Part shown: in pieces, positions 42,659 to 52,470 of the stretch
Numbering within the stretch: position 1 is the stretch's first letter
Layout: each line of letters opens with the position of its first letter
Assembly: GCF_003012705.1 (NCBI RefSeq)
Contig: NZ_PXYL01000001.1
Span: 1-64,000, forward strand
From: Pseudaminobacter soli (ex Li et al. 2025)
GTDB lineage: Bacteria > Pseudomonadota > Alphaproteobacteria > Rhizobiales > Rhizobiaceae
Reading direction: 5' to 3'
DNA: 64,000 nt
Translations under genes and position numbers: made by a program
Notes under the pieces: generated by a model
What the model saw: the letters and a program-made list of their open reading frames with translations, nothing else
Database searches by the model: none
Told to the model about the DNA's origin: nothing

Positions 42659-45181
42659 TCAGCTCTTGGCCGGCACCGTCTTGCTCTCGACGCGCTGCGG
42701 GTGGTGCTTGGTCCACCAGTCGCCCAGGAGGAGCAGGATCGGAGCTGCGATGAAGATCGACGAGCTGGTGGCGATCACCACGCCGAAGACCATTGGTATC
42801 GAGAAGTTCTCCACCGCGCTGCCGCCCCAGATCGCCATGGGCAGCATCGACAGCAGGATCGCGACCGAGGTGTAGATACAGCGTGCGAACACCTGGTTGA
42901 TACTCATGTCGATGACCTGGCGCAGCGGCATCTTCTTGAAGAGCCGCAGGTTCTCGCGCATGCGGTCATACACCACGACCTTGTCGTTCACCGAGTAGCC
43001 GATGATCGTCAGAAGCGCGGCGATGGCCGTCAGGTTGAAGTCCAGCCCGACCAGCGCGAAGAAGCCGACCATCTTGGTCGTGTCGAGGATCAGCGTCGCG
43101 ATCGCACCGAGCGCGAAGTTCCACTCGAACCGCCACCAGATGTAGACCAGCATCGCGAGTGCCGCGAACACCACCGCCATCACGCCCGAATGCGCCAGCT
43201 CGCCGCTGACCTTCGGTCCGACGACGTCGACGCGGTCGAACTTGACGGTCGGATCGAGCTTCTGGACGGCGTCCTTGACCTTGGTCACGGCAGCGGTCTG
43301 AGCCTGCTCTCCGCCTTCCTGGCGCTGCACGCGGATCAGCACGTCGTTGTCGCCGCCGATGCGCTGCAGGGCCACTTCGCCGAGGTCCAGGCCGCTCAGC
43401 GTAGTGCGCAGCGAGGCGAGGTCGGCCGGCTGCGAGGTGGTGATCTCAACCTGGATACCGCCCTTGAAGTCGATGCCGTAGTTCAGGCCCGGCTTGAAGA
43501 ACAGGCCGATGGACGCCAGCGACAGCAGGATCGAGACACCGATGCCGAGGAAGCGGGCGTTCATGAAGGAGATCGAGGTCTTCTCCGGGAAGAAGTGGAC
43601 CAGCGGCTCGATCTTGATGGTCTTCATCTTACGACGACGTACCACCTCGGTCATGATCACCTTGACGATCGCAACGGCCGTGAACATCGACAGACAGGTG
43701 CCGATGATCATGGTGATGGCGAAGCCGCGGATCGGGCCCGAGCCGAACATGAACAACAGCGCGGTGACGATCAGCGAGGTGACGTTGGCGTCGACGATGG
43801 TCGAGAAGGCGCGCTTGAAGCCGTGGTCGAGCGCGGCAAAGGCGCTCAGGCCTTTCTTCGATTCCTCTCTTATTCGCTCGTTGATGAGGATGTTGGCGTC
43901 CACGCCGAAGCCGATGCCGAGGATGATACCCGCGATACCGGGCAGGGTCAGCGTCGCGCCCATGATGGCCAGCACGCCGATGGTGAGGATCAGGTGCAAG
44001 AGCAGGCCGAAATTGGCGATCATGCCCCAGCTGCCGTAGAGCGCCACCATGAATATCACGACGGCGACGAAGCCGGCGATACCGGTGTAGAGGCCCATGC
44101 GGATGACGTCGCCGCCGAGGTCCGGACCGACGGTGCGTTCCTCGATGACGGTGAGCGGGGCGGGCAGGGCGCCGGCGCGCAGCAGGGCCGAGAGCACTGT
44201 GGTGTCCTCAACGGTGAAGCTGCCGCTGATCTGGCCCGAACCGCCGGTGATCGGCTCACGGATGGTCGGCGCGCTCAGCACCTTGCCGTCGAGCACGATG
44301 GCGAAGGGGCGACCGACATTGGCCTGGGTGATTTCAGCAAACTGGCGGGCACCGACGCTGTCGAAGCGGAACGAGACGATCGGCTCCTGCGTGCGCTGGT
44401 CGAAGCCGGCGCGCGCATCCGTGAGGCGCTCGCCGCTCAGCGCGACGCGGTCCTCGATCGGATACTGCTGCTGGGTCTTGGCATCCGGCAGCATGGTCAC
44501 GCCCGGAGGCAGCGGTTCGCCCGGCTGCACATTGGCGACCATGTGGAATTCCATCTTGGCGGTCGAGCCGAGCAGCTGGCGCAGGCGCGTGGGGTCCTGC
44601 AGGCCGGGCAGCTGGACCAGGATGCGGTCCGAGCCGACGCGCTGGATGGTGGGCTCGGCCACGCCGACCTGGTCGACGCGCTGGCGCACGATTTCAAGGC
44701 TCTGCTGGATCGCCGCGTCGACACGGTCGCGGATGCCGGCCTCCGTGAGGGTCAGCTTGATCTGTTTGTCGGTCGAGGCGACGTCGATGTCGGCGACGCC
44801 GGCGCCGAAGCCGGTGGCAACCGGAGTGGCCAGCTTCTTCAGGATGTCGAGCGCCTGGGTGCGCTGGGCGTCGTCGTCGATGCTGATGACGACCGCGTCA
44901 CCGGCCACGCGGGCCGACTGCACCGGAATGCGCTCCTTGCGCAGCGCGCCGCGCGCGTCGTCAAGCAGCGAGCGCAGGCGGTCGGCCTTCAACGCATTGG
45001 CGTCGACTTCAAGAACAAGGTGGGAGCCGCCCTGAAGGTCGAGACCCAAGGTGACCTGATGCCTGAACCAGCTCGGCATTTTATCGAGCACGGAGGGCGG
45101 CATGGCGCTTGGAAGGGCGGCGAAGACGCCGATAAGGACGATAATGGCATAGGCCATCACCACCCATTTTGAAGTTCGCAT
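42659..45181 (-). CDS. secDF: fused protein translocase subunit SecDF
   Basis: An 840-residue fusion of SecD (about 1-500) and SecF (about 530-830), an inner-membrane RND-fold motor that uses proton force to pull proteins from the Sec channel. SecD hallmarks are TLGLDLQGGSHLVLEVD (D1), the large periplasmic P1 domain with AEITQANVGRPFAIVLDG, and TLTLPGIAGIILGIGFGVDANILINERIREE (D4-D5). SecF hallmarks are NYGIDFKGGIQVEI and IGYSVNDKVVVYDRMRENLR. The linker is RRRKMKTIKIEPLVHFFPEKTSISFM. Fusions are normal in Hyphomicrobiales. A long antisense frame across it is a codon-bias artefact. Confidence 0.96.
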   Translation of the reverse strand: MRTSKWVVMAYAIIVLIGVFAALPSAMPPSVLDKMPSWFRHQVTLGLDLQGGSHLVLEVDANALKADRLRSLLDDARGALRKERIPVQSARVAGDAVVISIDDDAQRTQALDILKKLATPVATGFGAGVADIDVASTDKQIKLTLTEAGIRDRVDAAIQQSLEIVRQRVDQVGVAEPTIQRVGSDRILVQLPGLQDPTRLRQLLGSTAKMEFHMVANVQPGEPLPPGVTMLPDAKTQQQYPIEDRVALSGERLTDARAGFDQRTQEPIVSFRFDSVGARQFAEITQANVGRPFAIVLDGKVLSAPTIREPITGGSGQISGSFTVEDTTVLSALLRAGALPAPLTVIEERTVGPDLGGDVIRMGLYTGIAGFVAVVIFMVALYGSWGMIANFGLLLHLILTIGVLAIMGATLTLPGIAGIILGIGFGVDANILINERIREESKKGLSAFAALDHGFKRAFSTIVDANVTSLIVTALLFMFGSGPIRGFAITMIIGTCLSMFTAVAIVKVIMTEVVRRRKMKTIKIEPLVHFFPEKTSISFMNARFLGIGVSILLSLASIGLFFKPGLNYGIDFKGGIQVEITTSQPADLASLRTTLSGLDLGEVALQRIGGDNDVLIRVQRQEGGEQAQTAAVTKVKDAVQKLDPTVKFDRVDVVGPKVSGELAHSGVMAVVFAALAMLVYIWWRFEWNFALGAIATLILDTTKMVGFFALVGLDFNLTAIAALLTIIGYSVNDKVVVYDRMRENLRLFKKMPLRQVIDMSINQVFARCIYTSVAILLSMLPMAIWGGSAVENFSIPMVFGVVIATSSSIFIAAPILLLLGDWWTKHHPQRVESKTVPAKS

Positions 45182-45281
45182 TGCTTCTGGTCCTGTCTAT
45201 GCGCAACGCCGGCCGCTCTCAGGCCAGTCAATCCGCAGTCATGTTCAAATATGTGAAGTCGTTGTCGAGCGAACAGGTCGC

Positions 45282-45692
45282 TCAGGCCCAAAATGGCGGC
45301 GCGCGGGCGCGATTTACCAGCGCATCGGCCTCATGCAGGCCTGCCGGTGCGATTTCGGGACGGCAAGGCTTCGCCGCCGAGGCGAGATACCACTGCGATG
45401 CCGGCAGGATCGCCGAACCGCCGTCGCCCGTCGGTAGCAGGGATTTTAGGGCTAGGCCGCGCCAGTCGGCGATGATGAACAGGCGCTGCTGGCCGGTCAG
45501 GCTTGTCCGGTCTCCCGCGGGATCGCCCGCGCGCTGGCTGGCTGCGCCGACAGCGTTGGCCAGCTGCATCGAGCGGGCAGGGGAGACCGTGCCGAGAACG
45601 CCATGCGCGGCTGCCAGCCCGACCACGAACCAAAGCAGCACAACGGATGCATATCCGCGCTCTGCCGGTCTGTTGGGTCTGCTGAACATCAT
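45282..45692 (-). CDS. hypothetical secreted or anchored small protein
   Basis: A 136-residue protein with a short basic start (MMFSRPNRPAERGYAS) and one hydrophobic segment VVLLWFVVGLAAAHGVLG, so a signal anchor or signal peptide is likely. The rest (AGDRTSLTGQQRLFIIADWRGLALKSLLPTGDGGSAILPASQWYLASAAKP) is neutral, Ala/Gly-rich and has no known motif. It follows secDF in opposite promoter order (same strand, upstream). Coding status is moderate. Confidence 0.5.
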   Translation of the reverse strand: MMFSRPNRPAERGYASVVLLWFVVGLAAAHGVLGTVSPARSMQLANAVGAASQRAGDPAGDRTSLTGQQRLFIIADWRGLALKSLLPTGDGGSAILPASQWYLASAAKPCRPEIAPAGLHEADALVNRARAPPFWA

Positions 45693-45974
45693 CGTGCGGG
45701 GTCGTTCCTACGGCTCTGTTGCCCAAGTGTAACACGAGGACACAGATGCTCCTACACCATTGCGCCGCAAACGCATAACCCCAAAAGATCAGTCGAAGGT
45801 CTTTGAAGAGATTTTGTGCGGCGAGGGAGCGCTTGCATCCATCCCGGACATACAGGTTCCGGGCAGGCAAAAACCGTCGGTCAATGCGTCGCAAATGGGG
45901 CGAAGCGAGCGACAAAAGCGCCCGGTTCGCCCTGAGATCGATCACAAAGCCCGGAGCGTTGCGCCAGCGGGAGC

Positions 45975-47162
45975 CTAAAGTAGCTTGGCCACCGTCTGGA
46001 ACAGGACCAGGTTCTGCTTGTCGAGCTCGTCGTCGACGGGCAGGGGCTGCGACGACATCTTGACCAGAACCGCCTCGTTTGCCGGATCGACATAGAGCCA
46101 CTGGCCGTGGATGCCGATGCCGCAATAGGGCTCGCCCTCGAAGCCGGTCTGGTACCACTTGTTGCGGTAGCTGCCATTGGGCATCAGGAAGGCAAAATCG
46201 CCTTTCTTCCAGGCCTCGCGGTCGCCGCCGGTGGCGGTGTCCTTGACCCAGCCTTCAGGCAGGATGCGCCGACCTTCGTGGACGCCGCCATTTCGCATCA
46301 TCTCGCCGACGCGGGCGAGATCGCGCGCGGTGACCGAGATGCCGCCGGCGGCGCGCCCGCTGCCTTGACCGTCGACCGTGATGCGGCCTCCGCGCCTAGC
46401 GCCGAGCGGGCCCCACAGGCGTTCGACCATGAGGTCGGCGTAACGCAGGCCCGAAGCGCGCTCGACGATGATGCCGAGCAGGTCGGAATTGGGCGAGCGA
46501 TAGCGGAACACTTCGCCATGCTCGCCGGCGCCCTTGCCGATGGTCATCAGGAAGGCCAGCAGCTTCTCGCTGTCGGCGCCGTTGGTGTTGGGATTCCACA
46601 GCGTCGAGCGGCGGTAGCGCGCGAAGGCGCTTTCGGGATCGAGGTAGAGTTCCTCGAAGTCGATCGTCGTGGTCATGTCCAGGACGTGCTGGACGGTGGC
46701 GTCGGCAAAGGCTGTGCCCGCGGCTTCAGGAATGTACTTCGTGACCGGAGCTGCCGGATCGAGCAGGTCGTCGGCCTGCAGCGCGCCCGCGAGAATGGCG
46801 GTCAGCGATTTCGAGATGGAGAAGATGATGTGGCGGCCGCCCGGCGTCATGTGCGGGGCGTTGTATTCGCCCACCACCTTGCCGCCCTTCAGCGCCACGA
46901 AGGCGTCGGTGTGCGTGCGTTCGAGGAAGGCCGCGATGGATTCGGAGCCGGCGTCGGTGGCTACCGTCTCGTCCAACAGCGCGCCCAGGTCTCCGGCCGG
47001 CGCCTCGGGAGCGTCTGTCGGCGCCGCGATCTCCGAGGTTGGCACCAACTCGCCGACATTCTGGAACGACCAGCGATTGTAGGGAGCGGTGCGCCAGTTC
47101 TCTATCGTGACGTCGGAGCGGGCAAAGCCAAATTGGCGCGCAAAAGCGGTCTGGGCGGTCAT
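45975..47162 (-). CDS. serine hydrolase, NylB/class C beta-lactamase fold (copy 2)
   Basis: A 395-residue hydrolase starting MTAQTAFARQFGF. The SxxK motif S115-I-S-K118 in IFSISKSLTAILAG and a Tyr/Asn pair in VFRYRSPNSD give the beta-lactamase-like catalytic set. Position and surrounding residues resemble 6-aminohexanoate-dimer hydrolase (NylB Ser112/Lys115). No signal peptide, so it acts in the cytoplasm, unlike DD-peptidases. It is a tandem paralogue of 47183-48379 and the last gene after the ABC operon. Likely substrates are linear amides or esters; the exact one is unknown. Confidence 0.85.
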   Translation of the reverse strand: MTAQTAFARQFGFARSDVTIENWRTAPYNRWSFQNVGELVPTSEIAAPTDAPEAPAGDLGALLDETVATDAGSESIAAFLERTHTDAFVALKGGKVVGEYNAPHMTPGGRHIIFSISKSLTAILAGALQADDLLDPAAPVTKYIPEAAGTAFADATVQHVLDMTTTIDFEELYLDPESAFARYRRSTLWNPNTNGADSEKLLAFLMTIGKGAGEHGEVFRYRSPNSDLLGIIVERASGLRYADLMVERLWGPLGARRGGRITVDGQGSGRAAGGISVTARDLARVGEMMRNGGVHEGRRILPEGWVKDTATGGDREAWKKGDFAFLMPNGSYRNKWYQTGFEGEPYCGIGIHGQWLYVDPANEAVLVKMSSQPLPVDDELDKQNLVLFQTVAKLL

Positions 47163-47182
47163 GTACGGTTCCTCGGCAATGT

Positions 47183-48379
47183 TCAGGCGAGTGCGTCGGC
47201 GATCGCGTGGATCGCCTTCAAGGTGGCGACGGAATAGTCGCGATTGGTGAAATCCGGGTAGGTCGAAAGCTTTACGACGACCATCTCGTGATCCCAGTTG
47301 ATATGGATGAGTTGGCCGAAAACGCCCCGGCACATCAGCGAGCGCGACTCCGCATCCTCGATCCAGAACTGGTTCTTGTAGGAGCCGGTGGGGAAGCTTT
47401 CGCTGTAGAGAGGGCCATGGATGCCGGTGCGCGTCGCTTCGACCCAGCTGGCGGGAACCACGCCGCCGCCATTGTCGAGGATCAGCTGTCCGAAACGGGC
47501 ATAGTCGCGAAGCGTGGCGTTGAAGCCGCCATCGGCCAGAGCGTAGCCGGCGCTGTCGACGGTGAAGCAGGCGCTTTCTTCGGCGCCGATCTTCTGCCAG
47601 AGCTCTTCCGAAACCAGCTGCGCCAGGCGCTTGCCGGTGGCGCGTTCCATGGCGAAGGCGAGAACGTCGGTCTCGATCGAACGGTAGACGAACTCCTCGC
47701 CATGCGGGCGGTCCGTCTCAGTCAGGCCGAGGATCAACTCCCACATGTGGGTCGGCCACTTGAACGCCGGGTCGGTGCCCGGCGGAACGGGTTTCCAGCC
47801 GGCAGCGACGTCGACCTGACCGATCTCGGAATAGGGGTTGGTATATTCCTCGCTGAAGCGTACGCCGCTTCTCATGTCCAGAACATGCTGCAGTGTGGCG
47901 CCGCGCCAGCCCGTCCGTTCCAGTTCGGGCAGATAGCGGGTCACGGGCGAAGCGGGGTCGATAATGCCGCGGCCGGCAAGAATGCCGAACACCGTTGCGG
48001 TGACCGATTTGGCCATCGACTGCGACAGGTGCAGCGTGCGCGGCGTCATGCCGTTGAAATAGCGTTCGTAGACGACCGCGCCCTTCCTGAGCACCAGGAA
48101 GCCGTCGGTATAGGATTCATCTAGATGGCCGGCGAGCGTCTGCTCCGGGCCTGGGCCATCCGCGACCAACAGGTCGTCGAGATCGAGTTCGTTGCGCGCC
48201 AGTTCGCGCACAGGGCCTTCGCCGCGCCAGACTTCGGCGGTGGGCAGAAGCTCGCGAATGTGCTGGAAGGCCCATCTGTTCCAGGGCGCCCGGTCCCAAT
48301 CCAGCCGGGGCGGCACCATCTGCGGCGGCGATCCTTGCATGATGGGGGGAAGTGGATCGCTGTTGCGATATGAGGTCAT
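47183..48379 (-). CDS. serine hydrolase, NylB/class C beta-lactamase fold (copy 1)
   Basis: A 398-residue paralogue with S121-M-A-K124 (LSQSMAKSVTATVFGILAGRGIIDPASPVTRYLPEL), the conserved GATLQHVLDMRSG block and FVYRSIETDVLAF. The N-terminal RAPWNRWAFQHIRELLPTAEV is shared with copy 2 (RTAPYNRWSFQNVGELVPTSEI), so they arose by duplication. The ATG at 48379 is used; the codon at 48394 lies in the hairpin region. It follows the binding-protein gene after a terminator, so it is either read through or has its own promoter. Confidence 0.85.
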   Translation of the reverse strand: MTSYRNSDPLPPIMQGSPPQMVPPRLDWDRAPWNRWAFQHIRELLPTAEVWRGEGPVRELARNELDLDDLLVADGPGPEQTLAGHLDESYTDGFLVLRKGAVVYERYFNGMTPRTLHLSQSMAKSVTATVFGILAGRGIIDPASPVTRYLPELERTGWRGATLQHVLDMRSGVRFSEEYTNPYSEIGQVDVAAGWKPVPPGTDPAFKWPTHMWELILGLTETDRPHGEEFVYRSIETDVLAFAMERATGKRLAQLVSEELWQKIGAEESACFTVDSAGYALADGGFNATLRDYARFGQLILDNGGGVVPASWVEATRTGIHGPLYSESFPTGSYKNQFWIEDAESRSLMCRGVFGQLIHINWDHEMVVVKLSTYPDFTNRDYSVATLKAIHAIADALA

Positions 48380-48392
48380 GGCAGCCGCACGC

Positions 48393-48425
48393 AAAAAGAA
48401 CGGCCCGGCGGATGCGCCGGGCCGT
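48393..48425 (-). terminator. rho-independent terminator after the binding-protein gene
   Basis: ACGGCCCGGCG (48400-48410) and CGCCGGGCCGT (48415-48425) form an 11-bp stem with a 4-base loop, followed on the minus strand by TCTTTTT (complement of 48393-48399). It separates the ABC genes from the two serine hydrolases and probably sets the ratio between them. Confidence 0.85.
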
Positions 48426-48436
48426 AAAGGCAGATG

Positions 48437-49471
48437 TTACTTCTGGAGCTCGGTCCAGATCTTGGTGTAGAGCGCCTGCGTTTCGGGCGAGCACATCTTC
48501 TGCAGTTCGCCGTGCGGCTTGGCGTCCGCCGGGATCACCACTTCCGGAGCGTCCTTCATGTCGTCCGGCATGTACTTCTCCGAGCCGGAGATGGCGTTGG
48601 CGTAGCGGTGGAAGGCCGACAGACCCGCCGCGTTCTCCGGATCCATGATGAAGTTCTGGAAGAGCTTGGCGTTCTCGACGTTCTTGGCTTCCTTCAGAAC
48701 GACGACGTTGTCGCTCCACATGCCGAAGCCTTCCTTCGGATAGTTGAAGTGGATCTCGGGATGAGCCAGGCGCTGACGCAGGGCCGAGCCGTTCCAGTCG
48801 CTGGTCGCCTTGAAATCGCCGGCGCCCATGCGCTCGATGGTGTTGTACTCCATCGCGACCCAGTTCGGCTTGGCCGCGACCAGCATGTCGCGAACCTTCT
48901 TCAGAAGAGCCTTGTCGTCGGTGCACTGCTCGCCGCCGAGATACATGATGGCAGCAAACATCACGTCGCCCATCTCGGGCACGACGTTGACCTTGCCCTT
49001 CAGCTCGTCAGGCGTGTTGAAGATGATGCTCCAGCTGTCGGCCGGGCCCTTGTAGGCGTCGGTGTTGACGACCACGCCGATGGTGCCCCAGGCCCACGGA
49101 ACGGTGAACTTGCGGCCGGGGTCGAACTCAGGGTTGGCCCATTCCGGCGCTACGTTCTTGAAGTTCTCCATCGTGGACGGATCGGTTTCCTGAACGAGGC
49201 CTTCCTCGATCCAGATCGGCACGTAGGTCTGCGAGGGGATCGCGATGTCGAAGCCGGTGCCGCCCTGACGAACCTTGGCGAGTGCGGTGTCGTTGGAGTC
49301 GTAGTCGGTGATCGTCACCTTGACCTTGTACTTCTCCTCGAACTTCTTGATCACGTCGGGGCTGGTGTAGTTGCCCCAGTTGTAGATGTTGAGCTCGCCC
49401 TCGGCGCGGGCCAGGCCCGTCGAGGCAAGCAACGCCAGCCCGATTGCCGGCGCGGTGGTCTTCCAGTTCAT
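48437..49471 (-). CDS. polyamine-type ABC substrate-binding protein, second system
   Basis: A 344-residue periplasmic protein of the PotD/PotF type. Signal peptide MNWKTTAPAIGLALLASTGLARA, then EGELNIYNWGNYTSPDVIKKFEEKYKVKVTITDYDSND, the canonical Pot start, and WSDNVVVLKEAKNVENAKLFQNFIMDPENAA at the C-terminus. It is not close by eye to the binding protein at 34067. The neighbouring acetylpolyamine amidohydrolase and NylB-like genes suggest a polyamine or polyamine-amide ligand. Confidence 0.92.
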   Translation of the reverse strand: MNWKTTAPAIGLALLASTGLARAEGELNIYNWGNYTSPDVIKKFEEKYKVKVTITDYDSNDTALAKVRQGGTGFDIAIPSQTYVPIWIEEGLVQETDPSTMENFKNVAPEWANPEFDPGRKFTVPWAWGTIGVVVNTDAYKGPADSWSIIFNTPDELKGKVNVVPEMGDVMFAAIMYLGGEQCTDDKALLKKVRDMLVAAKPNWVAMEYNTIERMGAGDFKATSDWNGSALRQRLAHPEIHFNYPKEGFGMWSDNVVVLKEAKNVENAKLFQNFIMDPENAAGLSAFHRYANAISGSEKYMPDDMKDAPEVVIPADAKPHGELQKMCSPETQALYTKIWTELQK

Positions 49472-49513
49472 GGCAGTGCTCCCATTGGTTGTCTGCGGAT
49501 TGGTCGCGTTGGA

Positions 49514-50317
49514 TTAGTCGCGTTTTCTGCTGGCAAAGAAGAAAAGCGTCACGATGAGGATCGAAAGCAGCAGGAAAGCCGTCGAAATGGCGTTGATCTC
49601 GGGCGTGATGCCGCGCCGGATCTGGCCGAGCATGTAGGTCGGCAGCGTGTCCTGCCCGCCGAGCTTGACGAAGTTGGTGATGACTACGTCGTCGAGCGAG
49701 ATGACGAAGGCGAGCATGAAGCCGGCGAGAATGCCGGGCCACAGAAGCGGCAACGTCACGCGCCGGAACGCCTTGAACGGCGTGGCGTAGAGGTCGGCTG
49801 CGGCCCGCTCGAGCGTCAGGTCCATGCTTTCCAGCCGCGCCCGGATAGGCAGGTAGGCGAAGGGAATGCAGAAGGCCGTATGAGCGCCGATGAGGTAGCC
49901 GAGGCCGGCATAACCGGTCCACACCTTGATGCGCGAGAAGAAGATCAGCAGCGCAACGGCTGTGACGATCTCGGGCACCATCAGCGGCTGGTTGATGAAG
50001 GCGTATTTGAAGGTCAGGCCGCGATAGGCCTTGGTCCGCGTCGTCGCCAGCGCCGCCATGGTGGCTGCGATGGTCGCAAACGTCGCCGCCAGCACCGCGA
50101 TCTGGAACGACCGGATGGTGGCGTCGATAACCTGGTCGTTGTTCCAGGCCGAGGCGAACCATTTCAGCGAGAAGCCGCCCCATTCCGACGTCGATGTCGC
50201 CGCGTTGAAGGCATAGGCCACCAGAATGATGATGGGCAGATAGAGCGCGACGAAGCAGATGACCGCAATCGTGGTGAAGCCCGGCAGGGCCTTCAGGTCG
50301 AAGCGACGCTTAGCCAT
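49514..50317 (-). CDS. polyamine-type ABC permease (PotI/PotC family), second system
   Basis: A 267-residue permease with six helices and EAA loop LERAAADLYATPFKAFRRVTLPLLWPGILAG. The ATG at 50317 (MAKRRFDLKALPGF) overlaps the upstream permease gene by 8 bases; the codon at 50365 is unlikely. Confidence 0.9.
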   Translation of the reverse strand: MAKRRFDLKALPGFTTIAVICFVALYLPIIILVAYAFNAATSTSEWGGFSLKWFASAWNNDQVIDATIRSFQIAVLAATFATIAATMAALATTRTKAYRGLTFKYAFINQPLMVPEIVTAVALLIFFSRIKVWTGYAGLGYLIGAHTAFCIPFAYLPIRARLESMDLTLERAAADLYATPFKAFRRVTLPLLWPGILAGFMLAFVISLDDVVITNFVKLGGQDTLPTYMLGQIRRGITPEINAISTAFLLLSILIVTLFFFASRKRD

Positions 50318-51230
50318 GACGCACCTCCGAGGAACCGGCGTTGCGGACATAGGCAAGCAGCGCAATCATGACGATTGCCATCAGCGTGATCGAGATGGCT
50401 GAGCCGAGCGGCCAGTTGCGGCCCTGGCCGAACTGCAGCTCGATGAGGTTGCCAAGCATCATGTTCTTGCCGCCGCCGAGCAGGCTGGGCGTCACATAGG
50501 CGCCGAGCGAGGGGATGAAGACGAGGATCGAGCCAGCGATGACGCCCGGCTTGACCAGCGGGAAGATGATGCGGCGCAGCACCGCAAAGCGCGAGGCATA
50601 GAGGTCATAACCAGCCTCGACGAGGCGGAAATCGAGCTTTTCCATGCTGGCATAGAGCGGCAGCACCATCAGCGGCAGATAGACATAGACCATGCCGATC
50701 ATGATGGCGGTGTCGGTGAACAGGATCTGGATCGGCTGGTTGATGAAGCCGGCCTTGATGAGCAGGGTGTTGATGATGCCTTCGTTGCGGATGATCTGCA
50801 GGATCGCGAAAGTGCGGATCAGCAGGTTGGTCCAGAACGGAATGGTGATCAAAAACAGCCACATCTCACGCGTCCGCTCTGGCCGCGTGGCGATGAAATA
50901 GGCGGTCGGAAAGCCGAAGACGATCGTCAGCAGCGTGGTGCCGATCGACAGTTTCACCGAGCGCCAGAAGATGGCCAGGTGAGCATCGGCGAAGGACAGC
51001 GTGTCGTCGAATATGTCCCTTTGCAGGAAGACGCTGATCCAGCCGTCTGTGGAGAACTTCCATTCCACGTCGCCATAGGGGCCGGCCGCGAGGAAGGAAT
51101 AGATGAGAACGATAAAGAGCGGGCCGATGGCCGCCAGGAGAATGATGATCAGCGCCGGGGCTGAGAGTAGCCACCGGTTCCTGATATCCTGACGTTCGGC
51201 GCTGAGGGCGGTTTCCTGTGCGCTCGCCAT
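50310..51230 (-). CDS. polyamine-type ABC permease (PotH/PotB family), second system
   Basis: A 306-residue permease with six helices and the loop VEAGYDLYASRFAVLRRIIFPLVKPGV. It starts 3 bases after the ATPase stop and is co-translated with the next permease through an 8-base overlap. Confidence 0.9.
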   Translation of the reverse strand: MASAQETALSAERQDIRNRWLLSAPALIIILLAAIGPLFIVLIYSFLAAGPYGDVEWKFSTDGWISVFLQRDIFDDTLSFADAHLAIFWRSVKLSIGTTLLTIVFGFPTAYFIATRPERTREMWLFLITIPFWTNLLIRTFAILQIIRNEGIINTLLIKAGFINQPIQILFTDTAIMIGMVYVYLPLMVLPLYASMEKLDFRLVEAGYDLYASRFAVLRRIIFPLVKPGVIAGSILVFIPSLGAYVTPSLLGGGKNMMLGNLIELQFGQGRNWPLGSAISITLMAIVMIALLAYVRNAGSSEVRHG

Positions 51231-51233
51231 CTG

Positions 51234-52334
51234 TCAGTCCTTCAGGATCTGCGCGACGTCTTGGCCGAACTCGATGCCCACGCGCTCTGCCTTGGCAAAG
51301 CCGTTGTGGCCGTTGCGGCTGTTCTGCTGGCGAACGATGAAGGGCGTACCGTCGTCTAGACGCACGTGGAAATGCGTGTCGGTGCCGAGGTAGACGACGT
51401 TCTCGATATGGCCGACATGGGCCGAGGTGCCGTTCGGCGCTGCAACGCGCGCGTGCTCGGGCCGGACCACGAGGGTAACCTTGCCCTGCGGGCTGGAGCC
51501 GCTCGGGAACGTGGCCGGGATTTCCTTGCCCGAAGACAGGCGCACGGTGGCGCGGCCGTCATTGGCCGACACGACGTCGGCGTGGAGGAAATTGGTTTCG
51601 CCGATGAAGTCGGCAACGAAGCGCACCGCCGGGCGGTCGTAGATGTCCCAGGGCGAGCCGACCTGCAGGATCTTGCCGGCCGACATGACCGCGATGCGGT
51701 CCGACATGGTCAGCGCTTCTTCCTGGTCGTGGGTGACGAAGATGAAGGTGATGCCGGTCTCGTGCTGAAGACGCTTCAGCTCGATCTGCATTTCCTTGCG
51801 CAGCTTGTAGTCGAGCGCCGAGAGCGGCTCGTCGAGCAGCAGCACTTTCGGCTGCGGGGCCAGGGCGCGGGCCAGTGCGACGCGCTGCTGCTGGCCGCCG
51901 GAAATCTGGCTGGTCTTGCGGTCCTTGAGGGCCTCCATGCGCACCAGCTTCAGCATCTCGGCGACGCGCGCCTCGATCTCGGCCTTGGGCTTTCCCAGCA
52001 TCTCCAGGCCGAAGGCGATGTTCTGGCCCACGGTCATGTGCGGGAACAGCGCATAGCTCTGGAATACGGTGTTGACCGGCCGCTTGAACGGCGGCAGCGG
52101 CGCAATATCCTGGCCGTAGAGCAGGATCTGGCCGTCTGTTGGATAGTCAAAACCCGCGATCAGCCGCAGCAAAGTGGTCTTGCCGCAGCCCGATGGGCCC
52201 AGAAGAGTGAAGAACTCGTTTTCGCGGATCGATACGGAGACGTTGTCCAGTGCCGCGAACTGAGCATCCCCCGTACCAAACAGTTTACTTACGTCGCGGA
52301 CTTCAATCGCATTCTTATCCGGCATTTCCGGCAC
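51234..52334 (-). CDS. polyamine-type ABC transporter ATPase (PotA/PotG), second system
   Basis: A 366-residue ATPase with Walker [12 protein letters not shown], signature [15 protein letters not shown], Walker [13 protein letters not shown]-loop VTHDQEEAL and a TOBE_2 tail. A GTG at 52334 has AGGGG upstream; the ATG at 52325 is the alternative. It lies 136 bases after the amidohydrolase gene, so it may have its own promoter. Confidence 0.92.
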   Translation of the reverse strand: MPEMPDKNAIEVRDVSKLFGTGDAQFAALDNVSVSIRENEFFTLLGPSGCGKTTLLRLIAGFDYPTDGQILLYGQDIAPLPPFKRPVNTVFQSYALFPHMTVGQNIAFGLEMLGKPKAEIEARVAEMLKLVRMEALKDRKTSQISGGQQQRVALARALAPQPKVLLLDEPLSALDYKLRKEMQIELKRLQHETGITFIFVTHDQEEALTMSDRIAVMSAGKILQVGSPWDIYDRPAVRFVADFIGETNFLHADVVSANDGRATVRLSSGKEIPATFPSGSSPQGKVTLVVRPEHARVAAPNGTSAHVGHIENVVYLGTDTHFHVRLDDGTPFIVRQQNSRNGHNGFAKAERVGIEFGQDVAQILKD

Positions 52335-52470
52335 GCATACCCCTGTATAGAGTGTCCCGCCTTTATCGGCGCTTTTTATGTCCTGCCAATTGTCAGCACA
52401 TGCAGCTTAGCTTGGCAACTGTCTAAACTGAACAAAGATTGAAGTGGATATCTCCCGCCTCTGCTTGCCG

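Noticed and set aside
42656-45172. 838-codon open frame on the plus strand
   Set aside because: It is antisense to secDF over its full length, is made of Arg/Asp/His/Gln-rich low-complexity sequence and has no recognisable domain; it results from high GC codon bias.
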